This document shows positions 7,405 through 16,315 of a stretch of DNA of 64,000 nt, in pieces. The DNA is from JAEUMG01 sp046349315 (GTDB lineage Bacteria > Pseudomonadota > Alphaproteobacteria > Rhizobiales > Aestuariivirgaceae). Below the pieces are notes generated by a model that did not search any database, had not been told where the DNA came from, and saw only the letters and a program-made list of their open reading frames with translations. Within the stretch, counting starts at the first letter, position 1; each line of letters starts with the position of its first letter. The position numbers and the translations under genes were made by a program. Location: positions 248,001-312,000 of the forward strand of contig JAXMCQ010000002.1 of NCBI GenBank assembly GCA_046349315.1. Direction: 5' to 3'.

Positions 7405-8199
7405 ATGACGGCGGATGCCGGGTTTTTTACGAAGGGCTGGCGGCACTTCGGCTTCGAGCCCGAAATTGCCGATTGGGTAAGGCGCGTTTTGCCGCAGGCA
7501 CGAGAAGCTGTGAAGGCGCCTGAAAACGCGCAGTGGTTGCGCTCCGGCGGCACCTGGTTCGTCGGCGTCAATGCGCTTTCGAATGACGCCCAGGGTGCTG
7601 TGATGGGTGGGGCGCCGCTCGCCGGCGCGGCGATCGATTTCATCCGCAATGTTTTGGGCTTCGCCGATCTGGCCTTGGAGCGCGGCCAAGTTTCCGTCTG
7701 CTATCCGGGCTACCCGCAGCCGATGCCGTCCGAATCGCCTTCGGCCTTCGCCTATCGCCGCGAGCGCGCCGCCGCCCATCTTGATGGACTTCATGCCGAA
7801 GGCCCAACGCGTCGCCGCTTCTTCCATGAGCCGCACAGTTTCCTGCTCGGCCTTCCCATGGTTGAGGCAAGCCCGGATGCTTCGCCCTTTGTCATCTGGG
7901 AAGGCTCGCATGAAATTCTGCGCGGCGCCTTGCGCGAAGCCTTTACGGGCGTACCATCGGATCGTTGGAGTGAGGTCGATGTCACCGACGCCTATCATGC
8001 GGCGCGCCGGCGCGTTTTCGCGGAATGCCGGCAAGTCGAGATCGCAGCGAAACCGGGCGAGGCCTATCTCGTCCATCGCCTGGCACTACACGGCATGGCG
8101 CGCTGGGGCGAGGGAGCGAGCGCTGGGCCTGACGGGCGAATGATCGTCTATTTCCGTCCCATCCTTTCTGGACCGCAAGAATGGCTGAATGCGCGATAG
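7405..8199 (+). CDS. Hypothetical protein, possible cupin-like/2-oxoglutarate dioxygenase fold
   Basis: The ATG at 7405 follows GGCAGGGA and gives 264 residues. I do not recognise a named family with confidence. Conserved-looking features are WLRSGGTWFVGVNAL (about 44-58), FHEPHSFLLGLPMVEA (about 140-155) and a distal LVHRLALHGMARWG (about 224-237). Histidines and acids spaced this way, with a VHR...HG near the end, are reminiscent of PhyH-like jelly-roll dioxygenases, but the H-x-D pair is not clear. The zinc alcohol dehydrogenase gene begins 17 bases downstream, so they likely share a transcript. Confidence 0.55.
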   Translation: MTADAGFFTKGWRHFGFEPEIADWVRRVLPQAREAVKAPENAQWLRSGGTWFVGVNALSNDAQGAVMGGAPLAGAAIDFIRNVLGFADLALERGQVSVCYPGYPQPMPSESPSAFAYRRERAAAHLDGLHAEGPTRRRFFHEPHSFLLGLPMVEASPDASPFVIWEGSHEILRGALREAFTGVPSDRWSEVDVTDAYHAARRRVFAECRQVEIAAKPGEAYLVHRLALHGMARWGEGASAGPDGRMIVYFRPILSGPQEWLNAR

Positions 8200-8216
8200 C
8201 GAGTTGAGGTGGCCCC

Positions 8217-9212
8217 ATGACTGGCTCCAAAGCGATGGTTCTCGAAGCTTACGGCGAACCACTGGTGATGCGCGAGCGGCTGCTTCCCGAGCCGGGGATG
8301 AATGAGATTCGCGTTCGAGTCAGTGCCTGTGGCGTGTGCCGGACCGATCTTCATGTTGTCGATGGCGAATTGCCCAAAGTGCCGCTGCCACTGGTGCCCG
8401 GCCATGAGATCGTGGGCTATGTCGACAAATTGGGCGAAGGGGGCAGCAGCTTCGAACGGGGCGAGCGTGTCGGCATCCCCTGGCTCGGACATACTTGTGG
8501 AGAATGCGCCTATTGCCGGTCGGGTACGGAGAACCTTTGCGACAAGCCGCTCTTCACCGGCTACACCCGCGACGGCGGCTACGCGACGCATGCGATCGCC
8601 GATGTGCATTACGTTTTCAAACTCGAAGGCGATCGGCCGGATCCAAATCTTGCGCCATTTCTCTGCGCCGGCTTGATCGGCTGGCGCTCATTGCGCGCAA
8701 CCGGTGACGCGCGCCGGCTCGGTCTATTCGGGTTTGGCGCTGCTGCCCACATTATCGCCCAGGTTGCGCGCTTCGAGGGGCGGCGCATTTTTGCCTTCAC
8801 ACGGGCCGGGGATGTCGAGGGCCAGGATTTTGCGCGGAAGCTCGGAGCTGAATGGGCGGGCGGCTCGGACGAGGCGGCGCCCGAGGAACTCGACGCGGCG
8901 ATTATCTATGCACCGGTCGGCGCGCTTGTACCGCGCGCACTGCGCGCCCTGCGTAAAGGCGGCATCGTCGTGTGCGCCGGCATCCATATGAGCGACATCC
9001 CGGCCTTTCCCTATGAATGGCTGTGGGGCGAACGCAAGATCGTCTCCATCGCCAATCTCACCCGCGGCGATGGCGAGGCATTTTTCAAGGCGATTCCGGC
9101 AATGGATATTCATACGACAGTGACGACGTATCCGCTTGCCGAGGCCAATCACGCGCTCGCTGACTTGCGGCAAGGCCGTCTCGTCGGCGCAGCGGTGCTA
9201 ATCCCGCGCTAA
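8217..9212 (+). CDS. Zinc-dependent alcohol dehydrogenase
   Basis: A 331-residue medium-chain dehydrogenase. The catalytic zinc ligands are visible as CGVCRTDLH near residues 38-46 and GHE near 62-64; the structural zinc site is CGECAYCRSGTENLC near 92-106. The Rossmann half carries GLFGFGAAAHIIAQVA, a GxGxxA/G-type NAD-binding loop. Such enzymes oxidise primary alcohols or reduce aldehydes with NAD(P). The physiological substrate is not evident; the preceding hypothetical gene may belong to the same unit and a GST gene follows. Confidence 0.9.
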   Translation: MTGSKAMVLEAYGEPLVMRERLLPEPGMNEIRVRVSACGVCRTDLHVVDGELPKVPLPLVPGHEIVGYVDKLGEGGSSFERGERVGIPWLGHTCGECAYCRSGTENLCDKPLFTGYTRDGGYATHAIADVHYVFKLEGDRPDPNLAPFLCAGLIGWRSLRATGDARRLGLFGFGAAAHIIAQVARFEGRRIFAFTRAGDVEGQDFARKLGAEWAGGSDEAAPEELDAAIIYAPVGALVPRALRALRKGGIVVCAGIHMSDIPAFPYEWLWGERKIVSIANLTRGDGEAFFKAIPAMDIHTTVTTYPLAEANHALADLRQGRLVGAAVLIPR

Positions 9213-9315
9213 GTCCTGCACGCTCGTACGAAAAGCCTGCTTTGCTTGAAGGTGAGGGGAGGTCTGCAATTATGGCGCTGCAACCGGCCTGTGCTGTGGT
9301 CCTATTCTGCCTGTC

Positions 9316-10020
9316 ATGAGCGATCTTTCAGACTTCCCGATAACCCGCAAATGGCCGGCCATGCACCCTGACCGGATCCAGCTTTATTCATTGCCGACGC
9401 CTAATGGGGTCAAGGTATCGATCATGCTGGAGGAGACGGGATTACCTTACGAGCCGCACCGCGTGCGCTTCGACCGGCAAGACCAAACCTCGCCGGAATT
9501 TCTCTCGCTCAATTCGAACGGCAAGATCCCGGCGATCATCGATCCTAAAGGGCCGGACGGACAGCCCTACCCGCTCTTCGAATCGGGCGCGATCCTGATC
9601 TATCTGGCGGACAAGAGCGGCAAGCTTCAGCCGTCAGATGCGCGCGGGCGTTACGATGTCCTGCAGTGGGTGATGTTTCAGATGGGAGGCATCGGCCCGT
9701 TTTTCGGTCAGGTCGGTTTCTTCAACAAATTCGACGGTCGCCATTACGAGGACAAGCGGCCGCTGCAGCGCTATGTCAAGGAATCGAAGCGGCTACTGGG
9801 CGTCCTCGAAAATCGGCTTAGGGATCGTGCCTGGATCATGGGCGATGATTATACGATTGCCGATGTCGCGACCTTTCCCTGGGTCCGCAATCTCATCGGT
9901 TTCTACGGTGCGGCTGACCTTGTCGAGTTCGAAACATTTCCCGCCGTGCGTCGTGCGCTCGAGGCCTTCCTCGAGCGTCCCGCCGTAAAGCGCGGATTGC
10001 ATATCCCGGGCGATGGTTGA
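9316..10020 (+). CDS. Glutathione S-transferase (YfcG/YghU-like)
   Basis: A 234-residue GST. The thioredoxin-like N domain has IQLYSLPTPNGVKVSIMLEE, the TPNGxKV motif typical of the Nu-class disulfide-bond oxidoreductases YfcG/YghU, and the glutathione-binding FESGAILIYLADK. The helical C domain has GDDYTIADVATFPWVRN. I keep the first ATG because PITRKWPAMHPDRIQLYS is a usual N-terminal leader in alphaproteobacterial homologues; the alternative at 9361 would remove it. The stop overlaps the start of the next gene by eight bases, indicating co-expression. Confidence 0.9.
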   Translation: MSDLSDFPITRKWPAMHPDRIQLYSLPTPNGVKVSIMLEETGLPYEPHRVRFDRQDQTSPEFLSLNSNGKIPAIIDPKGPDGQPYPLFESGAILIYLADKSGKLQPSDARGRYDVLQWVMFQMGGIGPFFGQVGFFNKFDGRHYEDKRPLQRYVKESKRLLGVLENRLRDRAWIMGDDYTIADVATFPWVRNLIGFYGAADLVEFETFPAVRRALEAFLERPAVKRGLHIPGDG

Positions 10021-10414
10021 GGCGTCGGCCAACGAGCGCACCGCAAGCTGCGCCTGCGGCCAGCTACAGGCGCATTGTGAGGGTGCGCCGCTTTCCGTGT
10101 CTTTGTGCCATTGCCTTGAATGCCAGAAGCGCACCGGCAGCACCTTTGGCATCGCTGCCTTCTTCGCTCTCGACAGGGTGCGGATCGAAGGCGTATCGGC
10201 GGTGTTCGAGCGGGCGTCCGACAGCGGCTATCCTGTGGTGTTTCAATTCTGCCCGCGTTGCGGCAGCACGGTCTCCTGGTACCCGATGCGCAAACCGGAA
10301 GTCGTGGCCGTGGCGGTCGGTGCCTTTGCCGATCCGAGGTTCCCCGCGCCGTCAAAGGCTGTCTTTGCCCACCATCGACACCCCTGGATGACAATCGCGC
10401 TGGAGGAATCATGA
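10013..10414 (+). CDS. GFA-family zinc protein (glutathione-dependent formaldehyde-activating-like)
   Basis: A 133-residue protein with the cysteine pattern of the GFA/CENP-V family: CACGQLQ near residues 13-19, CHCLECQKRTGS near 32-43 and FCPRCGS near 79-85, which bind two zinc ions. Members have been linked to S-hydroxymethylglutathione formation, though many have no proven reaction. It overlaps the GST gene upstream and dadA downstream (ATGA), making a GST-GFA-dehydrogenase operon; the glutathione link between the first two is consistent with detoxification. Confidence 0.88.
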   Translation: MVEASANERTASCACGQLQAHCEGAPLSVSLCHCLECQKRTGSTFGIAAFFALDRVRIEGVSAVFERASDSGYPVVFQFCPRCGSTVSWYPMRKPEVVAVAVGAFADPRFPAPSKAVFAHHRHPWMTIALEES

Positions 10415-11667
10415 AGGTCGCCGTGATTGGCGCTGGGATAATCGGCGTTACGACCGCTTACCAATTGTTGCGCGACGGCCATGAAGTAACAGTGATCGAC
10501 CGCCAGCCCGGGCCGGCGCTGGAATGCAGCCATGCCAATGGCGGCTATGTGGCGATCAGCCAGGCGGTGCCTTGGTCGCAGCCCGGCGTGCCGACCAAGA
10601 CCTTGCTCGGCATGTTGGGAAAGGCGCCGCCCATTCTGCTCCATCCCGCCCAGCTCCCGGCAATGTGGCGCTGGGGTCTCGAATTCCTGCTCGCCTCGCG
10701 GGCCGCACCCTCCTGGGAAAATACCAAGGATGTCTTGCGACTGGCGCTCTATAGCCACGCGATACTCAAAGAAACGCGCGAGCGCGAGACGATTGACTAC
10801 GCCCCGATCCTCAAAGGCACGCTCAAGGTCTTTTCCGAGCCGGACGCGATGGACGCTGCGATCGCCACCTCAGAGCGCCAAGTCTCTCTTGGGCTCACTT
10901 ACGAGGTGATTTCGACGGCGCAATGCGTGACGATGGTACCGGCACTCGGACCGCGCCGCGAACAATTGGCGGGCGGCATCCATTATCCCGATGAGGAGTC
11001 GGGCGATTGCTTCGCTTTCACTGAGGAATTGGCGCGGATTTGCGCTGAGCGTGGCGTGCACTTCGCGTTTGATACTGTGGTCCACCGCCTGGTGCGCGAT
11101 GGGACGCGGTTATCGCATCTCGAAACCAGTAAGGGCAACTTGAAGGCGGACGCATTCGTGCTCGCCGCCGGCGCCGAAAGTCCGCTTCTTGCGAGAGACC
11201 TTGGCATGCGCCTGCCGGTGCTTCCGGTAAAAGGTTACAGCCTAACATTTCCGCGGAGCCTGTGGCCCGAGGCACCCGACCGGCCGGTGCTCGATGAGAA
11301 GCGCAAATTCGGCTTCGCGCCCTTAGGGACAGACCGTCTGCGCATGTCCGGCTTCGCCGAGATCGCCGGCTATGATACAAAACCCGAAGCCTACCGCACC
11401 GAGGCCCTGGCGCGCTCCTTCATGGGGCTCTTTCCGCAATTGGAGACGCGAATCAAAATTGCGGAATTGAAACCCTTCTGCTGCTTGCGGCCGGTGACAC
11501 CCAAGGGGCCGCCGATCATTGGGCGCTCGCCACTCCAGAACCTCTATTTCAATGTCGGGCAGGGGCATCTGGGCTGGACGCTCGCTCACGGCTCGGCGAG
11601 GTTGGCGGCCGATACCATCGCCGGACGCTCTTCTGCCATTGATTTGCGGGGATACAAGCCGAGCTGA
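10411..11667 (+). CDS. dadA: D-amino acid dehydrogenase (DadA-like flavoprotein)
   Basis: The ATG at 10411 follows TGGAGGAATC and yields 418 residues, the usual DadA length. The N terminus KVAVIGAGIIGVTTAYQLL is the FAD-binding Rossmann motif with ESH/ECSHANGG following at about 33-41; the C terminus has GQGHLGWTLAHGSARLAAD, the conserved FAD-closing region of DadA. The enzyme deaminates D-amino acids to 2-oxo acids at the membrane, passing electrons to the quinone pool. No alanine racemase gene is adjacent, so substrate could differ (for instance D-hydroxyproline-type relatives). Confidence 0.85.
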   Translation: MKVAVIGAGIIGVTTAYQLLRDGHEVTVIDRQPGPALECSHANGGYVAISQAVPWSQPGVPTKTLLGMLGKAPPILLHPAQLPAMWRWGLEFLLASRAAPSWENTKDVLRLALYSHAILKETRERETIDYAPILKGTLKVFSEPDAMDAAIATSERQVSLGLTYEVISTAQCVTMVPALGPRREQLAGGIHYPDEESGDCFAFTEELARICAERGVHFAFDTVVHRLVRDGTRLSHLETSKGNLKADAFVLAAGAESPLLARDLGMRLPVLPVKGYSLTFPRSLWPEAPDRPVLDEKRKFGFAPLGTDRLRMSGFAEIAGYDTKPEAYRTEALARSFMGLFPQLETRIKIAELKPFCCLRPVTPKGPPIIGRSPLQNLYFNVGQGHLGWTLAHGSARLAADTIAGRSSAIDLRGYKPS

Positions 11668-11684
11668 ACTCCAATGGCATTGCG

Positions 11685-11706
11685 CAAAGCCTGGTGATAG
11701 GCTTTG
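11685..11706 (+). terminator. Hairpin between dadA and AI-2E permease gene
   Basis: A perfect 8-bp stem, CAAAGCCT (11685-11692) with AGGCTTTG (11699-11706), loop GGTGAT. It lacks a following T run, so it may be a weak terminator or an mRNA-end structure; it ends 10 bases before the GTG start of the next gene and could also affect its translation. Confidence 0.4.
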
Positions 11707-11716
11707 ATTCACTACC

Positions 11717-12790
11717 GTGACCGACCCCAAGCGCGATCTCACCCGAACCACCCTGGCGCTGCTCTTCCTTGGCGCGCTCATCGTCGCGTCCGGTTACATT
11801 CTGAAGCCGTTTCTGCCGGCGATTGTCTGGGCGGTGATGATCGTCATTGCCACCTGGCCGATACTTCTGCGTCTGCAACACAGCCTGTGGGGAAGTCGGC
11901 TGCTCGCAACGATCGTTATGACGGGCTTGCTGCTACTTATACTGATCCTTCCTCTGACTTTCGCGACAACCTCGATCATCAGTAATGCCGATGAAATCGC
12001 CACGTGGACGCGCTGGCTGATGAGCTTCGAGTTACCGTCGGCACCACAATGGCTGACAGATCTGCCGATGATTGGTGAACCGGTCAGGCAAGCCTGGACG
12101 AAGTTCACCAATCTTGGAATCCGGGACCTATGGGCGCAGGCCGCGCCTTATGCTTTTGACGCCACCAAATGGTTCATCGCCCAGGCGGGTGGTCTCGGCA
12201 GTGTGATCCTGCATTTTGTGATTACGGTCATTGCCGCGTCCATTCTCTATGCCGATGGCGAGCGTGCCGCTGCGCTGCTGCGCCGCTTCGGCCGCAGGCT
12301 TGCCGGTGACCGTGGTGAAAACTCTGTGTTGCTGGCGGGCCAGGCCATCAGGAGCGTGGCGCTGGGCGTCATTGTCACCGCGCTGGTTCAGGCGGGTCTT
12401 GGCGGCATCGGACTGGCGATTGCCGCGGTTCCCTTCGCACCGCTCCTCGTAGCCATCATGTTCATCCTCGCCATCGCGCAGATTGGCGTCTGGCCGGTCA
12501 TGTTTGGCGCTGTCATCTGGCTATTTTGGAAGGGAGATACGGCTTGGGCGACGTTCCTCCTCGTCTGGTCGATGCCGGTGGTCATCATCGATAATTTCAT
12601 TCGCCCCTTCCTGATCAAGCGCGGTGCCGACCTGCCGATAATTCTCATTTTCGTCGGCGTCATCGGCGGCCTGCTCGGCTTCGGGCTGGTCGGAATCTTT
12701 GTCGGACCGGTTGTCCTGTCTGTTGCCTATACATTGCTCAATGCCTGGATGGCGGAGGATCCGGAAGAGACGGGAAGCAGCACCTCATGA
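11717..12790 (+). CDS. AI-2E family (PerM-type) membrane transporter
   Basis: A 357-residue polytopic protein with about eight hydrophobic spans. It has the family pattern: two N-terminal spans (TLALLFLGALIVASGYIL and AIVWAVMIVIATWPI), a soluble periplasmic segment, then a cluster including LFWKGDTAWATFLLVWS, NFIRPFLIKRGADLP and VIGGLLGFGLVGIFVGP, which is the most conserved AI-2E signature. Substrates in this family are diverse (autoinducer-2, sodium/proton), so none is assigned. GTG is used as start. Its stop overlaps the ATG of the large cyclase gene (ATGA). Confidence 0.88.
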   Translation: MTDPKRDLTRTTLALLFLGALIVASGYILKPFLPAIVWAVMIVIATWPILLRLQHSLWGSRLLATIVMTGLLLLILILPLTFATTSIISNADEIATWTRWLMSFELPSAPQWLTDLPMIGEPVRQAWTKFTNLGIRDLWAQAAPYAFDATKWFIAQAGGLGSVILHFVITVIAASILYADGERAAALLRRFGRRLAGDRGENSVLLAGQAIRSVALGVIVTALVQAGLGGIGLAIAAVPFAPLLVAIMFILAIAQIGVWPVMFGAVIWLFWKGDTAWATFLLVWSMPVVIIDNFIRPFLIKRGADLPIILIFVGVIGGLLGFGLVGIFVGPVVLSVAYTLLNAWMAEDPEETGSSTS

Positions 12791-15700
12791 CAGGCGCCGG
12801 CGACATCGCCGCCTTTCTCGCAGGACTCGGCCTTGAAAAATATGCGCCGGTCTTCGCCGAGAATGAAGTCGACCTTGCCGCGCTCGCGCATCTGACCGAA
12901 GAGGATCTAAAGGAACTTGACCTGCCGCTCGGGCCGCGCCGCAAGATCATGGCGGCACTTCGCGATACTCAAGCGCCCGCCGTAGCCGCTCCTGTAGCAT
13001 CCGCACCCGAGGGCGAGAGGCGGGTGGCGGCCGTGCTCTTCGCCGATTTGGTTGGCTATACCGCGCTGACCAACCGCCGCGATGCCGAGGACATCCACAC
13101 GCTGCTGCAAGGCTTCTTCGCCGTCGCCGACCGCCTGATCGAAGAACATGGCGGGCGCATCGACAAGCATATTGGCGACTGCGTGATGGGGGTGTTTGGC
13201 GCGCCCAAGGCGTATGGCAACGACACCGAGCGCGCGGTGAGAGCGGCACTTGCCATCTGCGACGCGATGAAGCCCTTGTCGCTCGAACTCGGGGAAGATC
13301 TCGACGTCCATATCGGGATCGCCGCAGGCCACGTCATCGCAAGCTCAACCGGCAGCACCGTCCATTCCGAATATACCGTCACCGGTGACACGGTGAATCT
13401 TGCTTCACGTCTTGCCGGTGAGGCCGGAGCGGGCGAGGTCGTAGTCGCGGATGGATTGTGGCAGGGCCTGGCGCAGAAGCTCGAAGGCACATCGCTTGGC
13501 CGGCGCGAGATCGACGGCTTCCGCGGCAGCCAGGAGATTTGGCGCGTCACCGGATGGCATGGGATACGCCATGCAACGCCGATGGTCGGCCGGCGGCTCG
13601 AGCTGCAGCAATTGCGTTCGATTCTCGAAGCCTGCCGCAATAATGGGCGAGGTGCCTCGATCCTTATTCGCGGCGAAGCCGGCCTCGGCAAGACGCGCTT
13701 CTTGGAAGAGGTCGTCGAGACCGCCCGCGGCCTCGGCTTTCGCGCGCATACGGGCCATGTCTTCGATTTCGGCGCTGAAACCGACGCGATCCAGACTCTG
13801 GTGCGCGACCTGGTCGCAACCGAACACGCGGTGATCGATCCTGAAGATCAGGTCTTCCTCAATGAACTGACCGCCGCGCCGCAGCCGGCCGAGATGCGTC
13901 TTCTCCTCGATGCCATGGATATAGCGACGCGCCAGGAGGGTTTGCGCCGCGCGCTGTCCCGGCTGGTCGAGAGCGCCAGCCGGAATCAGCCGCTCTTGCT
14001 TGCGGTCGAAGATGTGCATTGGGCGAAGCCGCATACGTTGAATGGTCTCGCCACCATATCGGCGACGGCGGCACAAGTGCCGGCCATGCTCGTCATGACA
14101 TCGCGCTTCGAAAACGACCCGCTCGACCAGGCATGGCGAGCGCGAGCCGGCGCGAGTTCGCTCATCACTATCGACTTGGCTCCGCTCAATGCCGCGGAAG
14201 CGGTGGCCCTCGCAACGCCGTTTCTAGCAGCCAATGCCGAATTTGCGCGGCTGTGTATCGCGCGAGCTGCCGGCAACCCCTTGTTCCTCGATCAGCTTCT
14301 GAAGAACATGGTTGAGGGCGAAGGTGGCGCCGTGCCACCGACGATTCAGAGTCTGATGCAGGAAAGACTCGACCGACTCGACCCTGCCGCCAAGACGGTG
14401 ATCCAGGCGGCTTCCGTTCTTGGGCAGCATTTCGAGGGCGATGCGCTTGCCCACATGCTGGGCGCATCCGGCTTTTCGCTGGAACCACTTCTTGGCAAGT
14501 TCCTCGTAGCCCAACATGGGCAAGGCTTCATGTTCCAGCACGCGCTGATCCGCGATGCCGTCTATGGCAACCTTCTCAGGAGCCGCAAGGGCGCTCTGCA
14601 TCGGCGAGCCGCACAATGGTTTGAATCACGCGATTCGCAGCTCTTTGCCGAACACCTCGATCTCGCCGAGGCGCCCGAAGCGCCTGCCGCCTATCTTGCC
14701 GCGGCACGCATTCATGCCGGCGCCTATCGCTATGACCAGGCATTGCGCGCGGTCAATCGCGGCCTGGACCTCAGCAAGATCGCGGAAGACCACTTCAGCT
14801 TACTGAAGCTAAAGGGCGATGTCCTGCATGATACGGGCGATATGCCCGAGGCACTCATCGGTTTCGATGCCGCCCTGAACGCCGCCACGAGCGATGCCGA
14901 TCGTTGCCGCGCATTGATCGGCCGCGCGCAGGTGAAGCGGGTGACCGATGATCTCGATGGCGCATTCGCCGATCTCGCTGCCGCCGAGCCGATTGCGATC
15001 GGCCAGGGGCTCAAAGCCGAAGAGGCGCGCCTGCGTTTCCTGCGCGGAAATTTATACTTCCCGCGCGGCGACATTGATGGCTGCGTGAGAGAGCACAATC
15101 GCAGCCTCGAACTCGCACGCGAAGCACAATCGGTCGAACTCGAAGCGGCGGCTCTCGGCGGGCTGGCGGACGCCGCCTATATCCGCGGACGCCTGGTGAC
15201 GGCCCATCGGTTATTCGCCGATTGCGTTCGTGTGAGCAGCGAGCACGGGCTTCATCGCACAGAAGTAGCCAATCGGCCGATGGCCGCGATTGCTGGATGG
15301 TATGCCGGCAAGGCGGAAGCGGCATTTCTAGAGGCTCTGGAAGCGATCGCCTCGGCCGCGCGCATCGGTCATCACCGCGCCGAGACGATCGGCCACCATG
15401 CGGCCTGGTTCCTGAGCTATTCACGCGGCAAATTTGCCGCTGCACTCACCCATGCCGAAAGGGCCCTGATCCTGGCGCGCCAGATCAAGGCGCGGCGCTT
15501 CGAGGCGGAGGCGCTTGCCTTTCGCGGCGAGACCCTGCGCGCCATGGGGCAAAGGACGGGCGCGCTGTCGGACCTCCAGCAGGCATTGGGGATCAGCCGT
15601 GAGACCGGCATGGCCTATATGGGGCCGATTTATCTGGGCCTTCTGGCACGCGCGACCGACGATGCGAAAGAAAGAGCCGAAGCGCTGAAATCCGCCGAGG

Positions 15701-16032
15701 AGTTGCTACCAACGAGTCCCATCAGCCACAATCATCTGATTTTCCGCATGGTGGCGATCGATGCCAGTCTCGAAAGCGGCAACTGGGCTGAAGCCGAGCG
15801 CTATGCCGCCGATCTTGAAACCTACACTGCGCCCGAGCCTTCGCCCTGGGCGGATTTCTATGTCGCGCGCGGACGCCTTCTTGCACAAGCCGGCCGGGGC
15901 GACGGCAGCGAAGAGCTGAAGGCCAAAGCCACGGCGTTGATCGCACGGGCGAAAATGCTAGGCCTCGATCTTGGGGCTAAGGAGCTGGAGAGTATCATCC
16001 GGGCATCATCCGGTGATGAAGATCGAACATGA
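12787..16032 (+). CDS. Class III adenylate/guanylate cyclase with SAM, AAA-type ATPase and TPR domains
   Basis: A 1081-residue multidomain signalling protein. Residues about 5-60 form a sterile-alpha-motif domain (FLAGLGLEKYAPVFAENEVD ... LTEEDLKELDLPLGPRRKI). Residues about 78-235 are a class III cyclase domain with the metal-binding FADLVGYT and IGDCVMGVFG, substrate-side lysine in IDKHIGD, and the YTVTGDTVNLASRL segment with asparagine and arginine, so it looks catalytically intact. From about 260 an ORC/AAA-like ATPase begins, P-loop GEAGLGKT near 296-303 and a VEDVHW Walker B near 408. After about 620 the rest is helical TPR-like repeats. Such proteins probably make cAMP in response to partner binding through ATPase/TPR modules. 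Its 3' end overlaps convergent cyoD by 38 bases. Confidence 0.9.
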   Translation: MTGAGDIAAFLAGLGLEKYAPVFAENEVDLAALAHLTEEDLKELDLPLGPRRKIMAALRDTQAPAVAAPVASAPEGERRVAAVLFADLVGYTALTNRRDAEDIHTLLQGFFAVADRLIEEHGGRIDKHIGDCVMGVFGAPKAYGNDTERAVRAALAICDAMKPLSLELGEDLDVHIGIAAGHVIASSTGSTVHSEYTVTGDTVNLASRLAGEAGAGEVVVADGLWQGLAQKLEGTSLGRREIDGFRGSQEIWRVTGWHGIRHATPMVGRRLELQQLRSILEACRNNGRGASILIRGEAGLGKTRFLEEVVETARGLGFRAHTGHVFDFGAETDAIQTLVRDLVATEHAVIDPEDQVFLNELTAAPQPAEMRLLLDAMDIATRQEGLRRALSRLVESASRNQPLLLAVEDVHWAKPHTLNGLATISATAAQVPAMLVMTSRFENDPLDQAWRARAGASSLITIDLAPLNAAEAVALATPFLAANAEFARLCIARAAGNPLFLDQLLKNMVEGEGGAVPPTIQSLMQERLDRLDPAAKTVIQAASVLGQHFEGDALAHMLGASGFSLEPLLGKFLVAQHGQGFMFQHALIRDAVYGNLLRSRKGALHRRAAQWFESRDSQLFAEHLDLAEAPEAPAAYLAAARIHAGAYRYDQALRAVNRGLDLSKIAEDHFSLLKLKGDVLHDTGDMPEALIGFDAALNAATSDADRCRALIGRAQVKRVTDDLDGAFADLAAAEPIAIGQGLKAEEARLRFLRGNLYFPRGDIDGCVREHNRSLELAREAQSVELEAAALGGLADAAYIRGRLVTAHRLFADCVRVSSEHGLHRTEVANRPMAAIAGWYAGKAEAAFLEALEAIASAARIGHHRAETIGHHAAWFLSYSRGKFAAALTHAERALILARQIKARRFEAEALAFRGETLRAMGQRTGALSDLQQALGISRETGMAYMGPIYLGLLARATDDAKERAEALKSAEELLPTSPISHNHLIFRMVAIDASLESGNWAEAERYAADLETYTAPEPSPWADFYVARGRLLAQAGRGDGSEELKAKATALIARAKMLGLDLGAKELESIIRASSGDEDRT

Positions 16033-16315
16033 TCCAGAGCGACCCGCCGATCATGATGACGATGAGCACTGCCGTAAAGGCGAGCGTCACGAGATTCTCG
16101 CGCGGTGTGTCCTTGAAATCGAGATGCAGGAAGTAGCGCAGATGCACGAGGACCTGAACCACTGCGAGAACCGCGATGGCGAGGAGCGTGGTGGTTGCGG
16201 AGAGTAGCTTGAATGCGACCAGGACGAAGGGAATGGCGGTGAGGATCACGGCCAGCACGAAGCCGGTCACATAGGCATTGAACGTGGCGTTCATGTTGCG
16301 CGCAGGTTTTGTCAT
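15995..16315 (-). CDS. cyoD: Cytochrome o ubiquinol oxidase subunit IV
   Basis: With ATG at 16313-16315 the product is 106 residues with three membrane spans: VTGFVLAVILTAIPFVLVAF, TLLAIAVLAVVQVLVHLRYF and VTLAFTAVLIVIMIGGSLWI. The HLRYFLHLD motif after span two is characteristic of CyoD, a small subunit that helps assemble the CuB site. It overlaps the end of cyoC and, unusually, its own last 38 bases overlap the convergent cyclase gene. A longer frame upstream lies inside cyoC and is rejected. Confidence 0.93.
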   Translation of the reverse strand: MTKPARNMNATFNAYVTGFVLAVILTAIPFVLVAFKLLSATTTLLAIAVLAVVQVLVHLRYFLHLDFKDTPRENLVTLAFTAVLIVIMIGGSLWIMFDLHHRMMPG

